Shown: in pieces, positions 1-7,467 of the stretch | Numbering within the stretch: the stretch's first letter is position 1 | Layout of the letters: each line of letters starts with the position of its first letter | Assembly: GCF_946222305.1 (NCBI RefSeq) | Contig: NZ_CAMIHZ010000027.1 | Span: 1 to 32,034, forward strand | Origin: an uncultured Corynebacterium sp. | GTDB lineage: Bacteria > Actinomycetota > Actinomycetes > Mycobacteriales > Mycobacteriaceae | DNA length: 32,034 nt | Direction: 5' to 3' | Position numbers and translations under genes: made by a program | The notes under the pieces: model-generated | What the model was told of the DNA's origin: nothing | Databases searched by the model: none | The model's input: the letters and a program-made list of their open reading frames with translations, nothing else

Positions 1-28
1 GCGCTACAAATCTGGGGGTGGGTATCGG

Positions 29-49
29 AAAAGGCCACCGCCAGGGCGG
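29..49 (-). terminator. Possible intrinsic terminator of ltbR
   Basis: Read on the minus strand just past the ltbR stop, a short GC stem (CCGCC, two-base loop, GGCGG; plus-strand 38-49) is followed by TGGCC and then TTTT (32-29). The stem is short and the U run modest, so this is only a candidate. The rest of bases 1-60 shows no gene. Confidence 0.35.
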
Positions 50-60
50 GGCTCGAGAGC

Positions 61-780
61 CTAGAGTAATTCTCGGAGCTTTTGTGCGCCCTCCATCAGA
101 ATGTCCTTGTATCGATCGGCGGGCGAGGGGCGCAGGCGCTCGACTGGGCCTGATGTCGATAGGACCGCGATCAGGTTTTTGCTTGCGTCTAATACCGGAA
201 CGGAGCAGCTGGCCAGCGAGGCATCGCGTTCTGCGACAGATTCTGCCCAGCCTTGCGCTTTGACCTGCTCTAACTCGGAGGCGTCATAAGCGGCGGTAGG
301 TAGAACCTGCTTGCGAAGCTCTTCTGTGCCATAAGCGAGTAAAACCTTCGCAGCGGAACCTGCCGATAGTGTCATTCTGTGGCCGGCCGGAACGATGTCG
401 TGCAGGCCGGCTGATGGGCTAATCGCAGCGACGCATACGCGCTCGAGACCGCTCCGGCGATAGATCTGCACGGCTTCACCAACCTCTTGAACGAGTGCGG
501 GTAGCACTTCGTCGGCTGCCTCTAGTAAGCGGTTGCTGCTGCGTGGCGCTAACTCGATTACGCCTTGACCGATACGCCAGTGCCCTTCCTCATCGCGTTG
601 GATTAGGCGATGCTTTTCCAGCGCAACCGCAATTCGGTGGGCGGTCGCGCGTGGGAGGCCCGTGCGCTCGCACAGCTGCGTGAGATTACTGGGCGAGGCT
701 GCGATGACGTTCAAAAGGAAGACGGCTCGGTCTAAGACTTGGATGCCGCTCGTGTTTGGAACTTCCACATCATTTCCCAT
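61..780 (-). CDS. ltbR: IclR-family transcriptional regulator, LtbR-like
   Basis: A 240-residue IclR-family regulator. The N-terminal winged helix-turn-helix includes LTQLCERTGLPRATAHRIA, and the C-terminal part is the IclR effector-binding domain. It is divergent from leuC-leuD, the position of LtbR in C. glutamicum, where it represses leucine and tryptophan biosynthesis genes. The reading frame extends upstream to 852, but that would overlap the leuC start and its translation is unlike the family. The ATG at 780 is preferred because the next residues lead directly into the HTH and because a TACAAT box (794-789, minus) lies 8 nt upstream with no Shine-Dalgarno, consistent with a near-leaderless transcript. 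Family assignment is firm; the LtbR identity rests on synteny. Confidence 0.9.
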   Translation of the reverse strand: MGNDVEVPNTSGIQVLDRAVFLLNVIAASPSNLTQLCERTGLPRATAHRIAVALEKHRLIQRDEEGHWRIGQGVIELAPRSSNRLLEAADEVLPALVQEVGEAVQIYRRSGLERVCVAAISPSAGLHDIVPAGHRMTLSAGSAAKVLLAYGTEELRKQVLPTAAYDASELEQVKAQGWAESVAERDASLASCSVPVLDASKNLIAVLSTSGPVERLRPSPADRYKDILMEGAQKLRELL

Positions 781-801
781 AGTTTGATATTGTACATCCC
801 A

Positions 802-816
802 CACCATGGAATGGTG
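802..816. promoter_or_regulatory. Inverted repeat in the ltbR-leuC divergent promoter region
   Basis: CACCAT-GGA-ATGGTG is a perfect 6-bp inverted repeat with a 3-base spacer in the 64-bp gap between ltbR and leuC. Next to it, TAGTGGAAA (818-826) resembles the TAGTGGGA core I recall for the LtbR box. It could be the operator by which LtbR controls both genes. This is inference from position and symmetry. Confidence 0.45.
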
Positions 817-844
817 GTAGTGGAAATTAGAAAAGAGGTAAGCA

Positions 845-2287
845 GTGTCCAACTCAGCTGAGCACGCGAAGCAACCGCTGACCCTAGCGGAGAAAGTTTG
901 GGGCGATCACATCGTAGCCCCTGGCACCGACGGTGGGCCAGATCTGCTTTATATTGACCTGCACCTTGTTCATGAGGTTACCTCTCCGCAGGCCTTCGAT
1001 GGACTGCGCCAGGCCGGTCGCCCGGTGCGTCGCCCTGACTTGACTATCGCTACCGAAGACCACAACGTACCCACTATTGGAATCGATAGCGGAAACTTGC
1101 TGGAAATCGAAGACAAAACATCCCGCTTACAGGTATCTACACTGCGGGATAATGCCAAGGAATTTGGCATTCGCCTGCACTCGATGGGGGACATCGACCA
1201 AGGAATTGTCCATACTGTTGGTCCCCAGCTGGGATTGACTCAACCTGGAATGACGGTGGTTTGTGGAGATTCCCACACGTCTACTCACGGTGCCTTCGGT
1301 TCCATCGCCATGGGCATTGGAACGTCAGAGGTAGAACATGTCCTCGCCACCCAGACTCTGCCGCTGAAGCCGTTTAAAACCATGGCCATTGAAGTTTCCG
1401 GCGAGCTGCAACCAGGCGTGACATCCAAAGACTTAATCCTCGCGATTATCGCCAAAATCGGCACCGGCGGGGGCCAAGGCCACATTATCGAATACCGCGG
1501 AGAGGCCATCGAAAAGCTGTCGATGGAAGCCCGCATGACGATGTGCAACATGTCCATCGAAGCCGGCGCCCGCGCTGGCATGATCGCCCCGGACGACATC
1601 ACCTTCGACTACCTCAAGGGGCGCCCGCACGCACCCACCGGCGAAGACTGGGACGCCGCAGTGGAGTACTGGCGCTCCCTGCGTACCGACGATGACGCCA
1701 CTTTCGATACCGTCGTCCACATCGACGGAAGCGCCATCACCCCTTTCGTCACCTGGGGAACTAACCCCGGCCAAGGTCTGCCGTTGCACGAAGCCATCCC
1801 GCACCTGGAGGACTTCACCAACGATTCCGACCGTGCCGCAGCCGAACGCGCCATGGAATACATGGACCTCAAACCCGGCACGCCGCTGCGCGAGGTCAAG
1901 GTCGATACCGTTTTCCTAGGATCCTGCACGAACTCCCGCATCGAGGATCTGCGCGCCGCCGCCGAAGTCCTAGACGGCCGTCGGGTCAGTGAACACGTGC
2001 AGATGCTGGTGGTGCCATCCTCCGCGCGAGTGAAGGCACAAGCCGAAGAGGAAGGCCTAGATAAGATTTTCAGCGCCGCCGGAGCCGAATGGCGCCTGCC
2101 CGGTTGCTCCATGTGCCTGGGCATGAACCCCGATCAGCTCAAGCCAGGGGAGCGCAGCGCTTCCACCTCCAACCGCAACTTCGAGGGACGGCAAGGCAAA
2201 GGCGGACGTACGCACCTTGTCTCCCCACCGGTCGCCGCCGCTACGGCAGTTCGAGGTTACCTGTCTTCACCCGCCGACTTGGATTGA
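845..2287 (+). CDS. leuC: 3-isopropylmalate dehydratase large subunit
   Basis: The catalytic subunit of isopropylmalate isomerase, which interconverts 2- and 3-isopropylmalate in leucine synthesis. It has 480 residues, the usual length. The aconitase-type 4Fe-4S ligands are visible: a cysteine in FLGSCTNSRIEDL and two in PGCSMCLGMN. GDSHTSTHGAFGSIAMGIG is also typical. The start is GTG, with AGAGG (834-838) about six bases upstream. It is followed after 77 nt by leuD, the small subunit, and is divergent from ltbR. Confidence 0.97.
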   Translation: MSNSAEHAKQPLTLAEKVWGDHIVAPGTDGGPDLLYIDLHLVHEVTSPQAFDGLRQAGRPVRRPDLTIATEDHNVPTIGIDSGNLLEIEDKTSRLQVSTLRDNAKEFGIRLHSMGDIDQGIVHTVGPQLGLTQPGMTVVCGDSHTSTHGAFGSIAMGIGTSEVEHVLATQTLPLKPFKTMAIEVSGELQPGVTSKDLILAIIAKIGTGGGQGHIIEYRGEAIEKLSMEARMTMCNMSIEAGARAGMIAPDDITFDYLKGRPHAPTGEDWDAAVEYWRSLRTDDDATFDTVVHIDGSAITPFVTWGTNPGQGLPLHEAIPHLEDFTNDSDRAAAERAMEYMDLKPGTPLREVKVDTVFLGSCTNSRIEDLRAAAEVLDGRRVSEHVQMLVVPSSARVKAQAEEEGLDKIFSAAGAEWRLPGCSMCLGMNPDQLKPGERSASTSNRNFEGRQGKGGRTHLVSPPVAAATAVRGYLSSPADLD

Positions 2288-2321
2288 CGCCACGCTTGTC
2301 ACCCGCCCAATTTGGCGTCAA
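2284..2321 (+). promoter_or_regulatory. Inverted repeat between leuC and leuD
   Basis: TTGACGCCA (2284-2292) and TGGCGTCAA (2313-2321) are perfect 9-bp arms around a 20-base spacer. The left arm contains the leuC stop codon TGA. There is no U tract after it. It may be an intra-operon hairpin affecting the leuC:leuD mRNA ratio or stability; it could also be a protein-binding site. Confidence 0.45.
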
Positions 2322-2364
2322 GCAACCAAAAACCAGCACGCACGCTAAAGAAAGAACAACCGAC

Positions 2365-2955
2365 ATGGAGAAATTCACCACCCACACCGGAGTGGCAGCG
2401 CCGCTGACCCGCTCGAATGTTGACACCGACCAGATCATTCCCGCGGTCTACCTCAAGCGGGTGACCCGAACCGGATTCGAAGATGGTTTGTTCGCTGGAT
2501 GGCGCAAAGATCCGCATTTCGTGCTGAATCAGTCTGCCTACGAAGGAGCCTCCGTACTGGTGGCGGGGCCAGACTTCGGAACCGGCTCCTCCCGCGAGCA
2601 TGCGGTCTGGGCCTTGATGGATTACGGATTCCGCGTCGTTTTGAGCTCCCGCTTCGCCGATATTTTTCGCGGCAACTCCGGCAAGTCCGGCCTGTTGGCG
2701 GCGACGTTAGAACAATCCGATATCGAGCTGATCTGGAAGCTCCTAGAGCAAGAACCCGGCGCGAAGATGACCGTCAACTTGGAGGAACGCACCGCGCAAC
2801 TGGGCACGCACATCTTCAACATCGAGGTTGATGACTACACTCGCTGGCGCCTCATGGAGGGGCTCGACGATATCGGCCTGACCCTGCGCAACGAGCAGGC
2901 CATCGAGCAATACGAGGCCATGCGCCCCAGCTTCAAGCCGCGCACTTTGGCGTAG
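2365..2955 (+). CDS. leuD: 3-isopropylmalate dehydratase small subunit
   Basis: The swivelling small subunit partnering LeuC. It has 196 residues from the ATG at 2365, the normal family length. Family sequences seen include SNVDTDQIIPAVYLKRV near the N-terminus and GPDFGTGSSREHAVWAL in the middle. The frame is open further upstream (2089) but that part only overlaps leuC in another frame. The Shine-Dalgarno is weak (AAAGAAAGAA, about ten bases upstream), so translation may depend on leuC. Confidence 0.95.
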   Translation: MEKFTTHTGVAAPLTRSNVDTDQIIPAVYLKRVTRTGFEDGLFAGWRKDPHFVLNQSAYEGASVLVAGPDFGTGSSREHAVWALMDYGFRVVLSSRFADIFRGNSGKSGLLAATLEQSDIELIWKLLEQEPGAKMTVNLEERTAQLGTHIFNIEVDDYTRWRLMEGLDDIGLTLRNEQAIEQYEAMRPSFKPRTLA

Positions 2956-2965
2956 CTCCTACGCC
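2949..2965 (+). terminator. Hairpin at the end of leuD
   Basis: GGCGTAG-CTC-CTACGCC is a perfect 7-bp stem with a three-base loop, and its left arm contains the leuD stop codon (TAG, 2953-2955). An alternative overlapping hairpin, CGCCG-TT-CGGCG, follows at 2962-2973. No U tract is present. It lies at a convergent gene junction with mutT1. Confidence 0.45.
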
Positions 2966-3110
2966 GTTCGGCGCAGCACCGACCGGCCGTGCACTCGTTC
3001 GTGCAATGTGCAGCAGAACTCCGACAAGATGGCGCCTTTCTGCGCGGCTTCTGCTGCGCATTCGGTTTGAGCGGGGGGGGGATCTGGCCTATGGACCCCA
3101 CCGCCATTAG
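2956..3110. other. Intergenic region between convergent leuD and mutT1
   Basis: A 155-bp gap with no credible gene. It holds the leuD hairpin, a second small inverted repeat (TGCAC at 2990-2994 against GTGCA at 3001-3005), and a run of nine G (3073-3081). Mycobacteria carry hupB in the corresponding gap; nothing like it is here. Confidence 0.6.
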
Positions 3111-4136
3111 CTATTTCACCGGCAGTGGGCTAGCCAGATAGTCCACGCCGAGTAGCACGTCATCGCGGAAGTGCAGAATCCACGCAGAGGATTTCTTTAC
3201 GCGCATATCGTCGATCTCGATATCGGCTTCCGCCGCCAGGCGCGCTAGAACGCCCGGGATCGCCGCACCCTGACCACAGATGACCTTCACCGGTGCTTCC
3301 TGGCCGTCCTCTGCCACACCGTCGCGGTCGAATGCCACCCGTCGGAAAGCGTCCATGGCCACATCTTCGCCTTGCTCCCAACCGTGGTCGCCCAGCTCGG
3401 CGTCGACCTGAATCTGCAGCGTGAGATCCTGCGACAGGGGAGTGATGGTGTCGATACACCGCTCGGGTGCGGCAGAGAACAACACCTCAGGGCGGTAACC
3501 CGAAAGTTGTGTGATGAGCATCTCGGACTGGCGACGGCCCTTCTTCGCCAGCGGGCGGAGGTCGTCATTGCCCGCCCAACCCTCGCGGGCGTGCGCCTTG
3601 GCATGGCGAACGTACAGCACGCGGCGGTTCGCCCCTAGCGCCACCATTGACTCGCCGGCGGCGATGACATCCAGATCGATCTCGTAGCTCAGCAGGTCGC
3701 GGGCTTCTTCGAAGGTGACCCACCGCAGTTCGTCGCATTCCTCGTTGGGCTCGAACTCTTCATCCAAGGCCTCGGCCGTCCAGTAGTACACCACCTTCGT
3801 GCGACTGCCGACGGGATAGTGAACGTATCCCAGCAGCCAGCCCAACCGAGCTGTGATGCCGGTCTCCTCGCTAATTTCGCGAATGGCGGTGCCCGCCAAG
3901 TTCTCCCCAGGATCCACCTTGCCCTTGGGTAGCGACCAGTCGTCGTAGCGTGGGCGGTGGATCACTGCGACTCGGATGCCGTCTTTTTCACGACGCCACA
4001 CCATCGCGCCCGCGGCGAAGGTGGGACGTGCGAATTCCTCAGCAGGGCGGGACCCGATTCGGCAGATGTGACCCTCACCGTGATGGCTCATGGCCAAAGA
4101 CGTGGATAGGTCACCAGTTCCGGTGTGGGAGATCAC
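3111..4136 (-). CDS. mutT1: MutT1-like Nudix hydrolase fused to a histidine phosphatase domain
   Basis: A two-domain protein of 341 residues. The N-terminal half is a Nudix hydrolase; the Nudix box starts at GKVDPGENLAGTAI and ends in REISEETGI. The C-terminal half is a histidine-phosphatase fold starting at RRVLYVRHAKAH, with the catalytic RH. The same arrangement is known in mycobacterial MutT1, which acts on 8-oxo-dGTP and related nucleotides, and the leuCD-mutT1 neighbourhood is shared. The GTG start at 4136 has TAGCTT (4148-4143, minus) six bases upstream, so the mRNA may be leaderless. An internal ATG at 4091 lacks any ribosome site. Substrate is inferred from the family. Confidence 0.88.
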   Translation of the reverse strand: MISHTGTGDLSTSLAMSHHGEGHICRIGSRPAEEFARPTFAAGAMVWRREKDGIRVAVIHRPRYDDWSLPKGKVDPGENLAGTAIREISEETGITARLGWLLGYVHYPVGSRTKVVYYWTAEALDEEFEPNEECDELRWVTFEEARDLLSYEIDLDVIAAGESMVALGANRRVLYVRHAKAHAREGWAGNDDLRPLAKKGRRQSEMLITQLSGYRPEVLFSAAPERCIDTITPLSQDLTLQIQVDAELGDHGWEQGEDVAMDAFRRVAFDRDGVAEDGQEAPVKVICGQGAAIPGVLARLAAEADIEIDDMRVKKSSAWILHFRDDVLLGVDYLASPLPVK

Positions 4137-4184
4137 GAGTTAAAGCTACCTTCCGATAAGGTTCTGGATAAACAAATCACATCG

Positions 4185-4203
4185 TATAACGAACGTTAAG
4201 AGG
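4185..4203 (+). promoter_or_regulatory. gpsA promoter, inverted repeat and ribosome site
   Basis: TATAAC (4185-4190) can serve as a -10 box for gpsA. It overlaps a perfect 5-2-5 inverted repeat, TAACG-AA-CGTTA (4187-4198), and AAGAGG (4198-4203) is a Shine-Dalgarno eleven bases before the ATG. The repeat could be an operator. The assignment is from sequence only. Confidence 0.4.
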
Positions 4204-4214
4204 TTGTGTAGCGC

Positions 4215-5213
4215 ATGGTGCAGGTAGCCGTGATGGGCGCGGGTTCTTGGGGAACTACCGTTGCAAAAGTTTTTGCAGATGCCGGCAACGAGGTCCGTTT
4301 ATGGGCCCGGCGCGATGAGGTTGCCGGGGAGATTAATGAGCAGCGCACAAACTCCGCCTACTTGGGGGATATCCAGCTACCGGAAGCGCTCACGGCAACC
4401 CCCGATGCGCAAACGGCCATCACGGGCGCCGAAATCGTGGTTTTGGGTGTGCCATCTCAAACCCTGCGCGACAATCTGCAGCAATGGAAGGGATTCATCG
4501 GTAGTGACGCAGCCATCGTGAGTCTCGCCAAGGGTATAGAACACTCCACTGGCATGCGCATGAGCCAAGTCATCAGCGAAGTGGCCGATATCGAAACGGA
4601 TCGCGTGGCGGTGCTCACCGGTCCGAACTTGGCGAAGGAAGTCGCCGAAGAACAGCCCGCCGCAACTGTTGTGGCGTGTGAGGATATGTCTCGCGCGCAG
4701 CTGATCCAGGCTGCCGTCGCCGCCCCATACTTCCGTCCCTACACCAACACCGACGTGGTGGGGTGCGAGATCGCCGGGACTTCCAAGAACGTAATCGCTC
4801 TGGCCGCCGGCATTGCCCACGGTATGGGCTTTGGTGATAACACGGCTGCCACGGTGATTACCCGCGGGTTGGCGGAGAGCACTCGCCTGGCCCTTGAACT
4901 CGGTGCAGATGCTCGCACCATGGCGGGGTTGGCGGGTATGGGGGACCTGGTTGCCACCTGTACGTCCACGCTGTCGCGTAACCGCCGTTTCGGGGTGCGC
5001 CTGGGTGAGGGCGCTACACCGGAAGAAGCCGCTAAGGCCAATAAGGGCCAAGTCGCCGAAGGTGTGGTGTCGTGCCAATCCATTTCCGAGTTGGCGAAAA
5101 AGAACGGGGTAGAGGTCCCCATTGCAGACGCGATGGTGGATGTGTGCCACCGCGGGGAACCGGTCGACGAAATGCTGCAGCGCCTGCTGGGGCGCAGTCG
5201 TAAGTCGGAATAA
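4215..5213 (+). CDS. gpsA: NAD(P)-dependent glycerol-3-phosphate dehydrogenase
   Basis: Reduces dihydroxyacetone phosphate to sn-glycerol 3-phosphate for phospholipid synthesis. It has 332 residues, the usual length. The N-terminal Rossmann motif is MGAGSWGTTVAKVFADAGN, and VLTGPNLAKEVAEEQPAATV and the catalytic-lysine region EIAGTSKNVIALAAGIAHG are typical of GpsA. It is followed after 27 nt by ddl, so the two are probably partly co-transcribed. It is divergent from mutT1 with a 78-bp shared promoter region. Confidence 0.96.
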   Translation: MVQVAVMGAGSWGTTVAKVFADAGNEVRLWARRDEVAGEINEQRTNSAYLGDIQLPEALTATPDAQTAITGAEIVVLGVPSQTLRDNLQQWKGFIGSDAAIVSLAKGIEHSTGMRMSQVISEVADIETDRVAVLTGPNLAKEVAEEQPAATVVACEDMSRAQLIQAAVAAPYFRPYTNTDVVGCEIAGTSKNVIALAAGIAHGMGFGDNTAATVITRGLAESTRLALELGADARTMAGLAGMGDLVATCTSTLSRNRRFGVRLGEGATPEEAAKANKGQVAEGVVSCQSISELAKKNGVEVPIADAMVDVCHRGEPVDEMLQRLLGRSRKSE

Positions 5214-5226
5214 ACCGTCTGAGCGC

Positions 5227-5232
5227 TACACT
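5227..5232 (+). promoter_or_regulatory. Candidate -10 box giving a near-leaderless ddl transcript
   Basis: TACACT lies 8 nt before the ddl ATG in the short gpsA-ddl gap, and no Shine-Dalgarno is present. Spacing places transcription start within about two bases of the start codon. Confidence 0.45.
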
Positions 5233-5240
5233 GTGAATCG

Positions 5241-6356
5241 ATGAATACACCTGTAGCTGACAATGTTTCCTCCGACCAGAACCGCACCACAGTGGCGGTC
5301 CTCTACGGCGGTCAATCCACTGAACACTCTGTTTCCTGCATTTCCGCAGGAGCCATCATGGATCACCTCGACCCGAAGCGCTATGAGGTCATCCCCGTGG
5401 GCATCACCCAGCAGGGTGCGTGGGTTCCGGGCACCACGGACACCGCAGAGCTTCGCGCCGACGGTCGCGACATGCCCACCGTCCGCGATCGTGGGGAACA
5501 CGTCCAGCTTGTTTTAGGCACAGCCAACGGAGAGCTGCGCTACATATCTGGCGAAAAGGCCGGCGAAACCTACGCCACCGTCGATGTCATCTTCCCCGTA
5601 CTGCATGGTCAAAACGGTGAAGATGGCACCATCCAGGGCTTGTTCGAACTCGCCGGTGTCCCTTATGTCGGCAACGGGGTGCTCGCCTCGGCCTCTGGCA
5701 TGGACAAGGAGTACACCAAGCGCCTCGCCAAGCAGGCCGGCGTGCCCTGCGGTGAAGAGCTGATTCTGGCCGAGAACCGCGAATTGACCGTCGAGGAACA
5801 GCAGCGCCTCGGCCTGCCCGTGTTCGTCAAGCCCGCCCGTGGTGGATCCTCCATCGGTATCTCCAAGGTTGATACCTGGGAGGATTTCGCCCGCGCCGTT
5901 GAAATCGCTTTCGACCACGACAACAAGGTCATCATCGAATCCATGATCCACGGTCGCGAGGTCGAATGCGGCGTGCTGCAGTACCCCGAAGGCTCGGTCG
6001 TGGCCTCTGCCCCTGCCATGTTGGAGGGCACCGAGGACGGCGACGAAGGTTTTTATGGTTTCGACGCCAAGTACCTCGCCAACACTGTCACCCCAAGCAT
6101 CCCGGCCCCCATTGGTGAAGAGGCGACTGCGGAAGTCCGCCGTCTCGCAGTCCGCACCTTCGAAGCGCTCAACTGCGAAGGTTTGGCGCGTGTGGATTTC
6201 TTCGTCATGGACGATGGCGGGGTCATTCTGAATGAGATCAATACGCTGCCGGGCTTTACCCCCATCTCGATGTACCCGCAGATGTTCATCGCTGGTGGCA
6301 TGGAGTACCCGCAGCTGCTCGATATTCTCATTGCCCGCGCGCTGGTGCAGGACTAG
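5241..6356 (+). CDS. ddl: D-alanine--D-alanine ligase
   Basis: An ATP-grasp ligase that makes the D-Ala-D-Ala dipeptide of peptidoglycan. It has 371 residues. The N-terminal domain contains VAVLYGGQSTEHSVSC; the ATP-grasp part contains PVFVKPARGGSSIGIS; and the C-terminal metal and substrate region contains NEINTLPGFTPISMYPQ. All are family hallmarks. It is the last gene before a convergent DUF3515 gene, and the two stop codons are embedded in one hairpin. Confidence 0.97.
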   Translation: MNTPVADNVSSDQNRTTVAVLYGGQSTEHSVSCISAGAIMDHLDPKRYEVIPVGITQQGAWVPGTTDTAELRADGRDMPTVRDRGEHVQLVLGTANGELRYISGEKAGETYATVDVIFPVLHGQNGEDGTIQGLFELAGVPYVGNGVLASASGMDKEYTKRLAKQAGVPCGEELILAENRELTVEEQQRLGLPVFVKPARGGSSIGISKVDTWEDFARAVEIAFDHDNKVIIESMIHGREVECGVLQYPEGSVVASAPAMLEGTEDGDEGFYGFDAKYLANTVTPSIPAPIGEEATAEVRRLAVRTFEALNCEGLARVDFFVMDDGGVILNEINTLPGFTPISMYPQMFIAGGMEYPQLLDILIARALVQD

Positions 6357-6384
6357 CAGGCGGCGCTTCGGCGCAGCCTGCTAG
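6353..6384. terminator. Hairpin spanning both stop codons at the ddl/DUF3515 convergent junction
   Basis: The arms 6353-6366 and 6371-6384 pair over 14 positions with one mismatch around a TTCG tetraloop. The outer ends read CTAG on both sides, so the left arm contains the ddl stop (TAG 6354-6356) and the right arm contains the stop of the minus-strand gene (6381-6383). There is no U run on either side. It is probably a bidirectional terminator or an mRNA 3' end stabiliser. Confidence 0.6.
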
Positions 6385-7376
6385 CTCGGCGACTCCGTCT
6401 TCTTCATCGTCTTGGTCATGGCCTTGCTGACCTCGGTGATCGCCGCGTTATCCTCTTGGGCACCCGGCATGGAGATGCCCACGATCTGTTCATAGCCCAG
6501 GCCGAACCAGTTACCGCTGGTGGACCCTTGCGCCAAGCCAGGCTCTGCGAACCAGGGCACGTCATTAACGGAGCTCAGCCGCTCTCCGGCCTTGTATCCT
6601 TCCGGCATCTCCAACCCGCAGCGCACCACGATAGGTTCGCGGCGATCGGCGCGGAACGTGGCCGAATGGGACGGCGCCTTGGACGCTGCCGGATCTTCGG
6701 ACCCCACGCGGTCGTAGTCGCCCAGCTTGTTCGGAAGCGCATCGAGGAAGTCGCGGCAGACCCTGTCATTGACCTGCTTCGCTGACTTCTGAGTGGACAG
6801 CGGGTAGGGCTTGCGTTCTGGGGCCGTGGTGGCGTCGGTATGAGAAGCGATCACAGAGCCGAAATCCTCGAGGGCACTGCTGAAATCCGCCTCCGAGGTA
6901 ATGGCTAACACTGGGCCCGCGCCGACCGTGTAGTAAGTACGCAGGTTGGAACCAGGGGTGGCATCGGTGATGGGGAGCCATTGCGTGCCAGCGTGATCTT
7001 CCGTGATGCTGGCTTGAGTGAACTGATCAGGGGCGTTGACCCCACAGCGGATCGTCAGCTCAATGCCTTGCTCATCGCGGTAGGCAGCTGCACCAGCCGG
7101 GGCGGGATCCCGGACATCCACCTTTCGGAAGCCAGAAGTCTTTTCGGGTAGACCTGCAGCGATATCCCGGCATTGCGGGGTGTCGGCCTGTGGTGCATCT
7201 ACAGGGCCCATGGTCACGGTGGAAAAGGTGTTGCGATCGCTAATGACTTTCGCGCCACCTATCACCCCCACGACGAATATCACGCCCAACGCTAACGCCA
7301 GAAAGATGAAGAACCTCGGGGTAGTGTTATCGGAGGTCTGTTCGGCAGGGACAGCGGGGCGTGCCAACGTGTTCAT
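6381..7376 (-). CDS. Membrane-anchored protein with two tandem DUF3515 units
   Basis: A 331-residue protein with one N-terminal membrane segment (about residues 21-45) and an extracytoplasmic C-terminal part. The latter contains two related units. Unit 1 (about 69-180) begins CRDIAAGLP and has TIRCGVNAPDQF; unit 2 (about 207-321) begins CRDFLDALP and has VVRCGLEMPEGY. Each has a conserved cysteine pair (69/111 and 207/253) and a following tryptophan (133, 275). DUF3515 proteins lie at this position beside ddl and thiL in other corynebacteria and mycobacteria; their function is unknown, though the neighbourhood suggests an envelope role. TACAAT (7390-7385, minus) sits 8 nt before the ATG. Confidence 0.85.
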   Translation of the reverse strand: MNTLARPAVPAEQTSDNTTPRFFIFLALALGVIFVVGVIGGAKVISDRNTFSTVTMGPVDAPQADTPQCRDIAAGLPEKTSGFRKVDVRDPAPAGAAAYRDEQGIELTIRCGVNAPDQFTQASITEDHAGTQWLPITDATPGSNLRTYYTVGAGPVLAITSEADFSSALEDFGSVIASHTDATTAPERKPYPLSTQKSAKQVNDRVCRDFLDALPNKLGDYDRVGSEDPAASKAPSHSATFRADRREPIVVRCGLEMPEGYKAGERLSSVNDVPWFAEPGLAQGSTSGNWFGLGYEQIVGISMPGAQEDNAAITEVSKAMTKTMKKTESPS

Positions 7377-7420
7377 GAAAGTTCATTGTAGGAACCGTCG
7401 CACCAGCTGCAAACCTCAAC

Positions 7421-7448
7421 CACAGCACAACACAGCACAGCACAACAC
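7421..7448 (+). repeat. Short tandem repeat in the DUF3515-thiL intergenic region
   Basis: The 13-base unit CACAGCACAACAC occurs at 7421-7433 and again at 7436-7448, a 15-base period. It is in the 91-bp divergent gap upstream of thiL. No function is visible; it could be a slippage-prone tract or a spacer within the promoter region. Confidence 0.7.
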
Positions 7449-7467
7449 GGCATAGCAAAAGGAAAAG

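Noticed and set aside
2835..3107. A 90-codon minus-strand frame across the leuD end and the following gap
   Set aside because: It overlaps leuD, has no ribosome site, contains the poly-G tract and low-complexity residues, and resembles no known protein.
2956..3110. Place where hupB occurs in mycobacteria
   Set aside because: No basic HU-like frame is present on either strand, so no gene is called.
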